Assembly (NCBI GenBank): GCA_964036275.1
Contig: CAXIWQ010000010.1
Span: 1 to 64,000 of the forward strand
DNA: 64,000 bases
Source: Litoditis marina
Taxonomy: Eukaryota; Nematoda; Chromadorea; Rhabditida; Rhabditidae
Direction of reading: 5' to 3'
This document shows, piece after piece, positions 9,557 through 22,188 of this stretch; the stretch's first letter is position 1, and each line of letters starts with the position of its first letter. Under the pieces are notes generated by a model, which was not told the DNA's origin, searched no databases, and saw nothing but the letters and a program-made list of their open reading frames with translations. The position numbers were made by a program, and so were the translations under genes.

Positions 9557-12500
9557 GAATGAGTGAACAAAATCGGTTTCCTCGTAGGATACGGAACGTT
9601 GTTCTCTCCAAACCTTTTTGCTGCCCTACTAGGGCAGAATAGTTTGTTCTGCTCAGATCAGCTAAGTGTTTTTCCAGAACAGGAAAGTCTAATCGACATC
9701 CGATCCACACTCGAGCAAAACCACTTTTCTGCCCTACTGGGCCAGAATGAGTGAACAAAATCTTTGTTTTCATAGGAAACGGAACGAGGTTCTGTTCACA
9801 CCACTTTTCTGCCCTACTAGGGCAGAATGAGTAAACAAAATCTGTTTTCTCGTAGGATACGGAACGTTGTTCTCTTCGAACCATTTTGCTGCCCTACCAG
9901 GGCAGAATCGTTTGTTCTGCTCAGATCAGCTAACTGTTTTTCCAGAACAGGAAAGTCTCATTGACATCCGATCCACACTCGAGCAAAACCACTTTTCTGC
10001 CCTACTAGGGCAGAATGAGTGAACAAAATCTGTTTCCTCGTAGAATACGGAACGTTGTTCTCTCCAAACCATTTTGCTGCCCTACTAGGGCAGAATAGTT
10101 TGTTCTGCTCAGATCAGCTAACTGTTTTTCCAGAACAAGAAAGTCTAATTGACATCCAATCCACACTTAAGCAAAACCACTTTTCTGCCCTACTAGGGCA
10201 GAATCGTTTGTTCTGCTCAGATCAGCAACTGTTTTTCCAGAACAGGAAAGTCTCATTGACATCCGATCCACACTTGAGCAAAACCACTTTTCTGCCCTAC
10301 TAGGGCAGAATGAGTGAACAAAATCTGTTTCCTCGTAGGATACGGAACGTTGTTCTCTCCGAACCATTTTGCTGCCCTACTAGGGCAGAATCGTTTGTTC
10401 TGCTCAGATCAGCTAACTGTTTTTCCAGAACAGGAAAGTCTCATTGACATCCGATCCACACTCGAGCAAAACCACTTTTCTGCCCTACTAGGGCAGAATG
10501 AGTGAACAAAATCTGTTTCCTCGTAGGATACGGAACGTTGTTCTCTTCGAACCATTTTGCTGCCCTACTAGGGCAGAATCGTTTGTTCTGCTCAGATCAG
10601 CTAACTGTTTTTCCAGAACAGGAAAGTCTCATTGACATCCGATCCACACTTGAGCAAAACCACTTTTCTGCCCTACTAGGGCAGAATGAGTGAACAAAAT
10701 TTGTTTCCTCGTAGGATACGGAACGTTGTTCTCTTCGAACCATTTTGCTGCCCTACTAGGGCAGAATCGTTTGTTCTGCTCAGATCAGCTAACTGTTTTT
10801 CCAGAACAGGAAAGTCTCATTGACATCCGATCCACACTCGAGCAAAACCACTTTTCTGCCCTACTAGGGCAGAATGAGTGAACAAAATCTGTTTCCTCGT
10901 AGGATACGGAGCGTTGTTCTCTCCGGACCATTTTGCTGCCCTACTAGGGCAGAATAGTTTGCTTACTGTTTTTCCAGAACAGGAAAGTCTCATCGACATC
11001 CGATCCACACTCGAGCAAAACCACTTTTCTGCCCTACTAGGGCAGAATAGTTTGTTCTGCTCAGATCAGCTAACTGTTTTTCCAGAACAGGAAAGTATCA
11101 TCGACATCCGATCCACACTCGAGCAAAACCATTTTTCTGTCCTACTAGGCCAGAATGAGTGAACAAAATCGGTTTCCTCGTAGGATACGGAACGTTGTTC
11201 TCTCCAAACCTTTTTGCTGCCCTACTAGGGCAGAATAGTTTGTTCTGCTCAGATCAGCTAACTGTTTTTCCAGAACAGGAAAGTCTCATTGACATCCGAT
11301 CCACACTCGAGCAAAACCACTTTTCTGCCCTACTAGGGCAGAATGAGTGAACAAAATCTGTTTCCTCGTAGGATACGGAACGTTGTTCTCTCCGAACCAT
11401 TTTGCTGCCCTACTAGGGCAGAATAGTTTGCTAACTGTTTTTCCAGAACAGGAAAGTCTCATCGACATCCGATCCACACTCGAGCAAAACCACTTTTCTG
11501 CCCTACTAGGGCAGAATGAGTGAACAAAATCTGTTTCCTCGTAGGATACGGAACGTTGTTCTCTTCGAACCATTTTGCTGCCCTACTAGGGCAGAATCGT
11601 TTGTTCTGCTCAGATCAGCTAACTGTTTTTCCAGAACAGGAAAGTCTCATTGACATCCGATCCACACTTGAGCAAAACCACTTTTCTGCCCTACTAGGGC
11701 AGAATGAGTGAACAAAATTTGTTTCCTCGTAGGATACGGAACGTTGTTCTCTTCGAACCATTTTGCTGCCCTACTAGGGCAGAATCGTTTGTTCTGCTCA
11801 GATCAGCTAACTGTTTTTCCAGAACAGGAAAGTCTCATTGACATCCGATCCACACTCGAGAAAAACCACTTTTCTGCCCTACTAGGGCAGAATGAGTGAA
11901 CAAAATATGTTTCCTCGTAGGATACGAAACGTTGTTCTCTTCGAACCATTTTGCTGCCCTACTAGGGCAGAATAGTTTGTTCTGCTCAGATCAGCTAACT
12001 GTTTTTCCAGAACAAGAAAGTCTAATCGACATCCAATCCACACTTAAGCAAAACCACTTTTCTGCCCTACTAGGGCAGAATCGTTTGTTCTGCTCAGATC
12101 AGCTAACTGTTTTTCCAGAACAGGAAAGTCTCATTGACATCCGATCCACACTTGAGCAAAACCACTTTTCTGCCCTACTAGGGCAGAATGAGTGAACAAA
12201 ATCTGTTTCCTCGTAGGATACGGAACGTTGTTCTCTTCGAACCATTTTGCTGCCCTACTAGGGCAGAATCGTTTGTTCTGCTCAGATCAGCAACTGTTTT
12301 TCCAGAACAGGAAAGTCTCATTGACATTCGATCCACACTTGAGCAAAACCACTTTTCTGCCCTACTAGGGCAGAATGAGTGAACAAAATCTGTTTCCTCG
12401 TAGGATACGGAACGTTGTTCTCTCCGAACCATTTTGCTGCCCTACTAGGGCAGAATCGTTTGTTCTGCTCAGATCAGCTAACTGTTTTTCCAGAACAGGA

Positions 12501-12560
12501 AAGTCTCATTGACATCCGATCCACACTCGAGCAAAACCACTTTTCTGCCCTACTAGGGCA
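9261..12560 (+). repeat. Higher-order repeat, 3.30-kb period, copy 1
   Basis: Starts with the ACAACATTTG A module and the 296-bp unit that follows it. The next copy of that start is at 12561. The first part, including C at 9745 and GTAGAATACGG at about 10040, also repeats 8026-9260 at an offset of 1,235 bp. GGATACGGAGCG near 10907 is private. Confidence 0.9.
11514..12185 (+). repeat. 672-bp block shared with 16585-17256
   Basis: Two 188-bp units and one 296-bp unit. They are marked by CTCGAGAAAAACC (GAG AAA in place of GAG CAA) followed by the ACAAAATATG / GATACGAAACG A module. The same linked marks occur 5,071 bp further on, and again at 20232 and 22189, so this block is a tracer for array expansion in the left arm. 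Confidence 0.88.
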
Positions 12561-15190
12561 GAATGAGTGAACAACATTTGTTTCCTCGTAGGATACGGAA
12601 CGTTGTTCTCTTCGAACCATTTTGCTGCCCTACTAGGGCAGAATCGTTTGTTCTGCTCAGATCAGCTAACTGTTTTTCCAGAACAGGAAAGTCTCATCGA
12701 CATCCGATCCACACTCGAGCAAAACCACTTTTCTGCCCTACTAGGGCAGAATAGTTTGTTCTGCTCAGATCAGCTAACTGTTTTTCCAGAACAGGAAAGT
12801 ATCATCGACATCCGATCCACACTCGAGCAAAACCATTTTTCTGTCCTACTAGGCCAGAATGAGTGAACAAAATCGGTTTCCTCGTAGGATACGGAACGTT
12901 GTTCTCTCCAAACCTTTTTGCTGCCCTACTAGGGCAGAATAGTTTGTTCTGCTCAGATCAGCTAAGTGTTTTTCCAGAACAGGAAAGTCTAATCGACATC
13001 CGATCCACACTCGAGCAAAACCACTTTTCTGCCCTACTGGGCCAGAATGAGTGAACAAAATCTTTGTTTTCATAGGAAACGGAACGAGGTTCTGTTCACA
13101 CCACTTTTCTGCCCTACTAGGGCAGAATGAGTAAACAAAATCTGTTTTCTCGTAGGATACGGAACGTTGTTCTCTTCGAACCATTTTGCTGCCCTACCAG
13201 GGCAGAATCGTTTGTTCTGCTCAGATCAGCTAACTGTTTTTCCAGAACAGGAAAGTCTCATTGACATCCGATCCACACTCGAGCAAAACCACTTTTCTGC
13301 CCTACTAGGGCAGAATGAGTGAACAAAATCTGTTTCCTCGTAGAATACGGAACGTTGTTCTCTCCAAACCATTTTGCTGCCCTAATAGGGCAGAATAGTT
13401 TGTTCTGCTCAGATCAGCTAACTGTTTTTCCAGAACAAGAAAGTCTAATTGACATCCAATCCACACTTAAGCAAAACCACTTTTCTGCCCTACTAGGGCA
13501 GAATCGTTTGTTCTGCTCAGATCAGCAACTGTTTTTCCAGAACAGGAAAGTCTCATTGACATCCGATCCACACTTGAGCAAAACCACTTTTCTGCCCTAC
13601 TAGGGCAGAATGAGTGAACAAAATCTGTTTCCTCGTAGGATACGGAACGTTGTTCTCTCCGAACCATTTTGCTGCCCTACTAGGGCAGAATCGTTTGTTC
13701 TGCTCAGATCAGCTAACTGTTTTTCCAGAACAGGAAAGTCTCATTGACATCCGATCCACACTCGAGCAAAACCACTTTTCTGCCCTACTAGGGCAGAATG
13801 AGTGAACAAAATCTGTTTCCTCGTAGGATACGGAACGTTGTTCTCTTCGAACCATTTTGCTGCCCTACTAGGGCAGAATCGTTTGTTCTGCTCAGATCAG
13901 CTAACTGTTTTTCCAGAACAGGAAAGTCTCATTGACATCCGATCCACACTTGAGCAAAACCACTTTTCTGCCCTACTAGGGCAGAATGAGTGAACAAAAT
14001 TTGTTTCCTCGTAGGATACGGAACGTTGTTCTCTTCGAACCATTTTGCTGCCCTACTAGGGCAGAATCGTTTGTTCTGCTCAGATCAGCTAACTGTTTTT
14101 TCCAGAACAGGAAAGTCTCATTGACATCCGATCCACACTCGAGCAAAACCACTTTTCTGCCCTACTAGGGCAGAATGAGTGAACAAAATCTGTTTCCTCG
14201 TAGGATACGGAACGTTGTTCTCTCCGGACCATTTTGCTGCCCTACTAGGGCAGAATAGTTTGCTTACTGTTTTTCCAGAACAGGAAAGTCTCATCGACAT
14301 CCGATCCACACTCGAGCAAAACCACTTTTCTGCCCTACTAGGGCAGAATAGTTTGTTCTGCTCAGATCAGCTAACTGTTTTTCCAGAACAGGAAAGTATC
14401 ATCGACATCCGATCCACACTCGAGCAAAACCATTTTTCTGTCCTACTAGGCCAGAATGAGTGAACAAAATCGGTTTCCTCGTAGGATACGGAACGTTGTT
14501 CTCTCCAAACCTTTTTGCTGCCCTACTAGGGCAGAATCGTTTGTTCTGCTCAGATCAGCTAACTGTTTTTCCAGAACAGGAAAGTCTCATTGACATCCGA
14601 TCCACACTCGAGCAAAACCACTTTTCTGCCCTACTAGGGCAGAATGAGTGAACAAAATCTGTTTCCTCGTAGGATACGGAACGTTGTTCTCTCCGAACCA
14701 TTTTGCTGCCCTACTAGGGCAGAATAGTTTGCTAACTGTTTTTTCAGAACAGGAAAGTCTCATCGACATCCGATCCACACTCGAGCAAAACCACTTTTCT
14801 GCCCTACTAGGGCAGAATGAGTGAACAAAATCTGTTTCCTCGTAGGATACGGAACGTTGTTCTCTTCGAACCATTTTGCTGCCCTACTAGGGCAGAATCG
14901 TTTGTTCTGCTCAGATCAGCTAACTGTTTTTCCAGAACAGGAAAGTCTCATTGACATCCGATCCACACTTGAGCAAAACCACTTTTCTGCCCTACTAGGG
15001 CAGAATGAGTGAACAAAATTTGTTTCCTCGTAGGATACGGAACGTTGTTCTCTTCGAACCATTTTGCTGCCCTACTAGGGCAGAATCGTTTGTTCTGCTC
15101 AGATCAGCTAACTGTTTTTCCAGAACAGGAAAGTCTCATTGACATCCGATCCACACTCGAGCAAAACCACTTTTCTGCCCTACTAGGGCA
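12561..15190 (+). repeat. Higher-order repeat, 3.30-kb period, copy 2 (partial)
   Basis: Follows 9261-11889 at 3,300 bp, then at 3,301 bp after an extra T in the T-run near 14101. Private changes include CCTAATAGGG near 13383 and TTTTTTCAGAAC near 14742. It leaves register near 15.19 kb, where copy 1 continues with the GAGAAAAACC B type. Confidence 0.88.
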
Positions 15191-15471
15191 GAATGAGTGA
15201 ACAAAATCTGTTTCCTCGTAGGATACGGAACGTTGTTCTCTCCGGACCATTTTGCTGCCCTACTAGGGCAGAATAGTTTGCTTACTGTTTTTCCAGAACA
15301 GGAAAGTCTCATCGACATCCGATCCACACTCGAGCAAAACCACTTTTCTGCCCTACTAGGGCAGAATAGTTTGTTCTGCTCAGATCAGCTAACTGTTTTT
15401 CCAGAACAGGAAAGTATCATCGACATCCGATCCACACTCGAGCAAAACCATTTTTCTGTCCTACTAGGCCA

Positions 15472-17897
15472 GAATGAGTGAACAAAATCGGTTTCCTCGT
15501 AGGATACGGAACGTTGTTCTCTCCAAACCTTTTTGCTGCCCTACTAGGGCAGAATAGTTTGTTCTGCTCAGATCAGCTAAGTGTTTTTCCAGAACAGGAA
15601 AGTCTAATCGACATCCGATCCACACTCGAGCAAAACCACTTTTCTGCCCTACTGGGCCAGAATGAGTGAACAAAATCTTTGTTTTCATAGGAAACGGAAC
15701 GAGGTTCTGTTCACACCACTTTTCTGCCCTACTAGGGCAGAATGAGTGAACAAAATCTGTTTTCTCGTAGGATACGGAACGTTGTTCTCTTCGAACCATT
15801 TTGCTGCCCTACCAGGGCAGAATCGTTTGTTCTGCTCAGATCAGCTAACTGTTTTTCCAGAACAGGAAAGTCTCATTGACATCCGATCCACACTCGAGCA
15901 AAACCACTTTTCTGCCCTACTAGGGCAGAATGAGTGAACAAAATCTGTTTCCTCGTAGGATACGGAACGTTGTTCTGTCCAAACCATTTTGCTGCCCTAC
16001 TAGGGCAGAATAGTTTGTTCTGCTCAGATCAGCTAACTGTTTTTCCAGAACAAGAAAGTCTAATTGACATCCAATCCACACTTAAGCAAAACCACTTTTC
16101 TGCCCTACTAGGGCAGAATCGTTTGTTCTGCTCAGATCAGCTAACTGTTTTTCCAGAACAGGAAAGTCTCATTGACATCCGATCCACACTTGAGCAAAAC
16201 CACTTTTCTGCCCTACTAGGGCAGAATGAGTGAACAAAATCTGTTTCCTCGTAGGATACGGAACGTTGTTCTCTCCGAACCATTTTGCTGCCCTACTAGG
16301 GCAGAATCGTTTGTTCTGCTCAGATCAGCTAACTGTTTTTCCAGAACAGGAAAGTCTCATTGACATCCGATCCACACTCGAGCAAAACCACTTTTCTGCC
16401 CTACTAGGGCAGAATGAGTGAACAAAATCTGTTTCCTCGTAGGATACGGAACGTTGTTCTCTCCGAACCATTTTGCTGCCCTACTAGGGCAGAATAGTTT
16501 GCTAACTGTTTTTCCAGAACAGGAAAGTCTCATCGACATCCGATCCACACTCGAGCAAAACCACTTTTCTGCCCTACTAGGGCAGAATGAGTGAACAAAA
16601 TCTGTTTCCTCGTAGGATACGGAACGTTGTTCTCTTCGAACCATTTTGCTGCCCTACTAGGGCAGAATCGTTTGTTCTGCTCAGATCAGCTAACTGTTTT
16701 TCCAGAACAGGAAAGTCTCATTGACATCCGATCCACACTTGAGCAAAACCACTTTTCTGCCCTACTAGGGCAGAATGAGTGAACAAAATTTGTTTCCTCG
16801 TAGGATACGGAACGTTGTTCTCTTCGAACCATTTTGCTGCCCTACTAGGGCAGAATCGTTTGTTCTGCTCAGATCAGCTAACTGTTTTTCCAGAACAGGA
16901 AAGTCTCATTGACATCCGATCCACACTCGAGAAAAACCACTTTTCTGCCCTACTAGGGCAGAATGAGTGAACAAAATATGTTTCCTCGTAGGATACGAAA
17001 CGTTGTTCTCTTCGAACCATTTTGCTGCCCTACTAGGGCAGAATAGTTTGTTCTGCTCAGATCAGCTAACTGTTTTTCCAGAACAAGAAAGTCTAATCGA
17101 CATCCAATCCACACTTAAGCAAAACCACTTTTCTGCCCTACTAGGGCAGAATCGTTTGTTCTGCTCAGATCAGCTAACTGTTTTTCCAGAACAGGAAAGT
17201 CTCATTGACATCCGATCCACACTTGAGCAAAACCACTTTTCTGCCCTACTAGGGCAGAATGAGTGAACAAAATCTGTTTCCTCGTAGGATACGGAACGTT
17301 GTTCTCTCCGAACCATTTTGCTGCCCCACTAGGGCAGAATCGTTTGTTCTGCTCAGATCAGCTAACTGTTTTTCCAGAACAGGAAAGTCTCATTGACATC
17401 CGATCCACACTCGAGCAAAACCACTTTCTGCCCTACTAGGGCAGAATGAGTGAACAAAATCTGTTTCCTCGTAGGATACGGAACGTTGTTCTCTCCGAAC
17501 CATTTTGCTGCCCTACTAGGGCAGAATAGTTTGCTAACTGTTTTTCCAGAACAGGAAAGTCTCATTGACATCCGATCCACACTCGAGCAAAACCACTTTT
17601 CTGCCCTACTAGGGCAGAATGAGTGAACAAAATCTGTTTCCTCGTAGGATACGGAACGTTGTTCTCTCCGGACCATTTTGCTGCCCTACTAGGGCAGAAT
17701 AGTTTGCTTACTGTTTTTCCAGAACAGGAAAGTCTCATCGACATCCGATTCACACTCGAGCAAAACCACTTTTCTGCCCTACTAGGGCAGAATAGTTTGT
17801 TCTGCTCAGATCAGCTAACTGTTTTTCCAGAACAGGAAAGTATCATCGACATCCGATCCACACTCGAGCAAAACCATTTTTCTGTCCTACTAGGCCA
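15472..17897 (+). repeat. Higher-order repeat, 2,426-bp period
   Basis: The A+B, C, A+B, 296, 188 series at the start recurs at 17898 (offset 2,426 bp) and at 19119 (offset 3,647 bp). Shared marks are GTTGTTCTGTCC in the 296-bp unit and the CCTACCAGGG boundary. The block also contains the 16585-17256 segment and, near 17428, a one-base-short CCACTTTCTG. Confidence 0.88.
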
Positions 17898-19118
17898 GAA
17901 TGAGTGAACAAAATCGGTTTCCTCGTAGGATACGGAACGTTGTTCTCTCCAAACCTTTTTGCTGCCCTACTAGGGCAGAATAGTTTGTTCTGCTCAGATC
18001 AGCTAAGTGTTTTTCCAGAACAGGAAAGTCTAATCGACATCCGATCCACACTCGAGCAAAACCACTTTTCTGCCCTACTGGGCCAGAATGAGTGAACAAA
18101 ATCTTTGTTTTCATAGGAAACGGAACGAGGTTCTGTTCACACCACTTTTCTGCCCTACTAGGGCAGAATGAGTGAACAAAATCTGTTTTCTCGTAGGATA
18201 CGGAACGTTGTTCTCTTCGAACCATTTTGCTGCCCTACCAGGGCAGAATCGTTTGTTCTGCTCAGATCAGCTAACTGTTTTTCCAGAACAGGAAAGTCTC
18301 ATTGACATCCGATCCACACTCGAGCAAAACCACTTTTCTGCCCTACTAGGGCAGAATGAGTGAACAAAATCTGTTTCCTCGTAGGATACGGAACGTTGTT
18401 CTGTCCAAACCATTTTGCTGCCCTACTAGGGCAGAATAGTTTGTTCTGCTCAGATCAGCTAACTGTTTTTCCAGAACAAGAAAGTCTAATTGACATCCAA
18501 TCCACACTTAAGCAAAACCACTTTTCTGCCCTACTAGGGCAGAATCGTTTGTTCTGCTCAGATCAGCTAACTGTTTTTCCAGAACAGGAAAGTCTCATTG
18601 ACATCCGATCCACACTTGAGCAAAACCACTTTTCTGCCCTACTAGGGCAGAATGAGTGAACAAAATCTGTTTCCTCGTAGGATACGGAACGTTGTTCTCT
18701 CCGAACCATTTTGCTGCCCTACTAGGGCAGAATCGTTTGTTCTGCTCAGATCAGCTAACTGTTTTTCCAGAACAGGAAAGTCTCATTGACATCCGATCCA
18801 CACTCGAGCAAAACCACTTTTCTGCCCTACTAGGGCAGAATGAGTGAACAAAATCTGTTTCCTCGTAGGATACGGAACGTTGTTCTCTCCGAACCATTTT
18901 GCTGCCCTACTAGGGCAGAATAGTTTGCTAACTGTTTTTCCAGAACAGGAAAGTCTCATCGACATCCGATCCACACTCGAGCAAAACCACTTTTCTGCCC
19001 TACTAGGGCAGAATAGTTTGTTCTGCTCAGATCAGCTAACTGTTTTTCCAGAACAGGAAAGTATCATCGACATCCGATCCACACTCGAGCAAAACCATTT
19101 TTCTGTCCTACTAGGCCA
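17898..19118 (+). repeat. Higher-order repeat, 1,221-bp period
   Basis: One full copy of a 1,221-bp series: A+B, C, A+B, 296, 188 and the 281-bp unit. The same series starts again at 19119. A 1,222-bp period with the same kinds of units exists in the inverted arm at 30814-33190. Confidence 0.87.
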
Positions 19119-20311
19119 GAATGAGTGAACAAAATCGGTTTCCTCGTAGGATACGGAACGTTGTTCTCTCCAAACCTTTTTGCTGCCCTACTAGGGCAGA
19201 ATAGTTTGTTCTGCTCAGATCAGCTAAGTGTTTTTCCAGAACAGGAAAGTCTAATCGACATCCGATCCACACTCGAGCAAAACCACTTTTCTGCCCTACT
19301 GGGCCAGAATGAGTGAACAAAATCTTTGTTTTCATAGGAAACGGAACGAGGTTCTGTTCACACCACTTTTCTGCCCTACTAGGGCAGAATGAGTGAACAA
19401 AATCTGTTTTCTCGTAGGATACGGAACGTTGTTCTCTTCGAACCATTTTGCTGCCCTACCAGGGCAGAATCGTTTGTTCTGCTCAGATCAGCTAACTGTT
19501 TTTCCAGAACAGGAAAGTCTCATTGACATCCGATCCACACTCGAGCAAAACCACTTTTCTGCCCTACTAGGGCAGAATGAGTGAACAAAATCTGTTTCCT
19601 CGTAGGATACGGAACGTTGTTCTGTCCAAACCATTTTGCTGCCCTACTAGGGCAGAATAGTTTGTTCTGCTCAGATCAGCTAACTGTTTTTCCAGAACAA
19701 GAAAGTCTAATTGACATCCAATCCACACTTAAGCAAAACCACTTTTCTGCCCTACTAGGGCAGAATCGTTTGTTCTGCTCAGATCAGCTAACTGTTTTTC
19801 CAGAACAGGAAAGTCTCATTGACATCCGATCCACACTTGAGCAAAACCACTTTTCTGCCCTACTAGGGCAGAATGAGTGAACAAAATCTGTTTCCTCGTA
19901 GGATACGGAACGTTGTTCTCTCCGAACCATTTTGCTGCCCTACTAGGGCAGAATCGTTTGTTCTGCTCAGATCAGCTAACTGTTTTTCCAGAACAGGAAA
20001 GTCTCATTGACATCCGATCCACACTCGAGCAAAACCACTTTTCTGCCCTACTAGGGCAGAATGAGTGAACAAAATCTGTTTCCTCGTAGGATACGGAACG
20101 TTGTTCTCTCCGAACCATTTTGCTGCCCTACTAGGGCAGAATAGTTTGCTAACTGTTTTTCCAGAACAGGAAAGTCTCATCGACATCCGATCCACACTCG
20201 AGCAAAACCACTTTTCTGCCCTACTAGGGCAGAATGAGTGAACAAAATCTGTTTCCTCGTAGGATACGGAACGTTGTTCTCTTCGAACCATTTTGCTGCC
20301 CTACTAGGGCA
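18838..20311 (+). repeat. Second mirrored block, left copy
   Basis: Positions match 46243 minus x on the other strand (25932-27405). Unit order is shared: the 281-bp unit, A+B with AAGTGTTTTT, C, A+B with the CCTACCAGGG boundary, 296, 188 and 173 bp. The two mirror axes differ by 1,769 bp. The left arm therefore seems to have gained about that much repeat between the two blocks, or the right arm lost it. The A subtype in the 281-bp unit differs (TCCGAACC here, TCCGGACC at right). Confidence 0.82.
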
Positions 20312-22188
20312 GAATCGTTTGTTCTGCTCAGATCAGCTAACTGTTTTTCCAGAACAGGAAAGTCTCATTGACATCCGATCCACACTCGAGAAAAACCACT
20401 TTTCTGCCCTACTAGGGCAGAATGAGTGAACAAAATATGTTTCCTCGTAGGATACGAAACGTTGTTCTCTTCGAACCATTTTGCTGCCCTACTAGGGCAG
20501 AATAGTTTGTTCTGCTCAGATCAGCTAACTGTTTTTCCAGAACAAGAAAGTCTAATCGACATCCAATCCACACTTAAGCAAAACCACTTTTCTGCCCTAC
20601 TAGGGCAGAATCGTTTGTTCTGCTCAGATCAGCTAACTGTTTTTCCAGAACAGGAAAGTCTCATTGACATCCGATCCACACTTGAGCAAAACCACTTTTC
20701 TGCCCTACTAGGGCAGAATGAGTGAACAAAATCTGTTTCCTCGTAGGATACGGAACGTTGTTCTCTCCGAACCATTTTGCTGCCCCACTAGGGCAGAATC
20801 GTTTGTTCTGCTCAGATCAGCTAACTGTTTTTCCAGAACAGGAAAGTCTCATTGACATCCGATCCACACTCGAGCAAAACCACTTTCTGCCCTACTAGGG
20901 CAGAATGAGTGAACAAAATCTGTTTCCTCGTAGGATACGGAACGTTGTTCTCTCCGAACCATTTTGCTGCCCTACTAGGGCAGAATAGTTTGCTAACTGT
21001 TTTTCCAGAACAGGAAAGTCTCATCGACATCCGATCCACACTCGAGCAAAACCACTTTTCTGCCCTACTAGGGCAGAATGAGTGAACAAAATCTGTTTCC
21101 TCGTAGGATACGGAACGTTGTTCTCTTCGTACCATTTTGCTGCCCTACTAGGGCAGAATCGTTTGTTCTGCTCAGATCAGCTAACTGTTTTTCCAGAACA
21201 GGAAAGTCTCATTGACATCCGATCCACACTTGAGCAAAACCACTTTTCTGCCCTACTAGGGCAGAATGAGTGAACAAAATTTGTTTCCTCGTAGGATACG
21301 AAACGTTGTTCTCTTCGAACCATTTTGCTGCCCTACTAGGGCAGAATCGTTTGTTCTGCTCAGATCAGCTAACTGTTTTTCCAGAACAGGAAAGTCTCAT
21401 TGACATCCGATCCACACTTGAGCAAAACCACTTTTCTGCCCTACTAGGGCAGAATGAGTGAACAAAATTTGTTTCCTCGTAGGATACGGAACGTTGTTCT
21501 CTTCGTACCATTTTGCTGCCCTACTAGGGCAGAATCGTTTGTTCTGCTCAGATCAGCTAACTGTTTTTCCAGAACAGGAAAGTCTCATTGACATCCGATC
21601 CACACTTGAGCAAAACCACTTTTCTGCCCTACTAGGGCAGAATGAGTGAACAAAATCTGTTTCCTCGTAGGATACGGAACGTTGTTCTCTCCGAACCATT
21701 TTGCTGCCCTACTAGGGCAGAATCGTTTGTTCTGCTCAGATCAGCTAACTGTTTTTCCAGAACAGGAAAGTCTCATTGACATCCGATCCACACTCGAGCA
21801 AAACCACTTTTCTGCCCTACTAGGGCAGAATGAGTGAACAAAATCTGTTTCCTCGTAGGATACGGAACGTTGTTCTCTCCGAACCATTTTGCTGCCCTAC
21901 TAGGGCAGAATAGTTTGCTAACTGTTTTTCCAGAACAGGAAAGTCTCATCGACATCCGATCCACACTCGAGCAAAACCACTTTTCTGCCCTACTAGGGCA
22001 GAATGAGTGAACAAAATCTGTTTCCTCGTAGGATACGGAACGTTGTTCTCTTCGAACCATTTTGCTGCCCTACTAGGGCAGAATCGTTTGTTCTGCTCAG
22101 ATCAGCTAACTGTTTTTCCAGAACAGGAAAGTCTCATTGACATCCGATCCACACTTGATCAAAACCACTTTTCTGCCCTACTAGGGCA
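20232..22188 (+). repeat. Higher-order repeat, 1,957-bp period, copy 1
   Basis: Begins with the CTCGAGAAAAACC unit and the GATACGAAACG 296-bp unit. It includes the CCCCACTAGGG boundary near 20785, the one-base-short CCACTTTCTG near 20882 and TCTTCGTACC near 21128. The next copy begins at 22189. Confidence 0.88.
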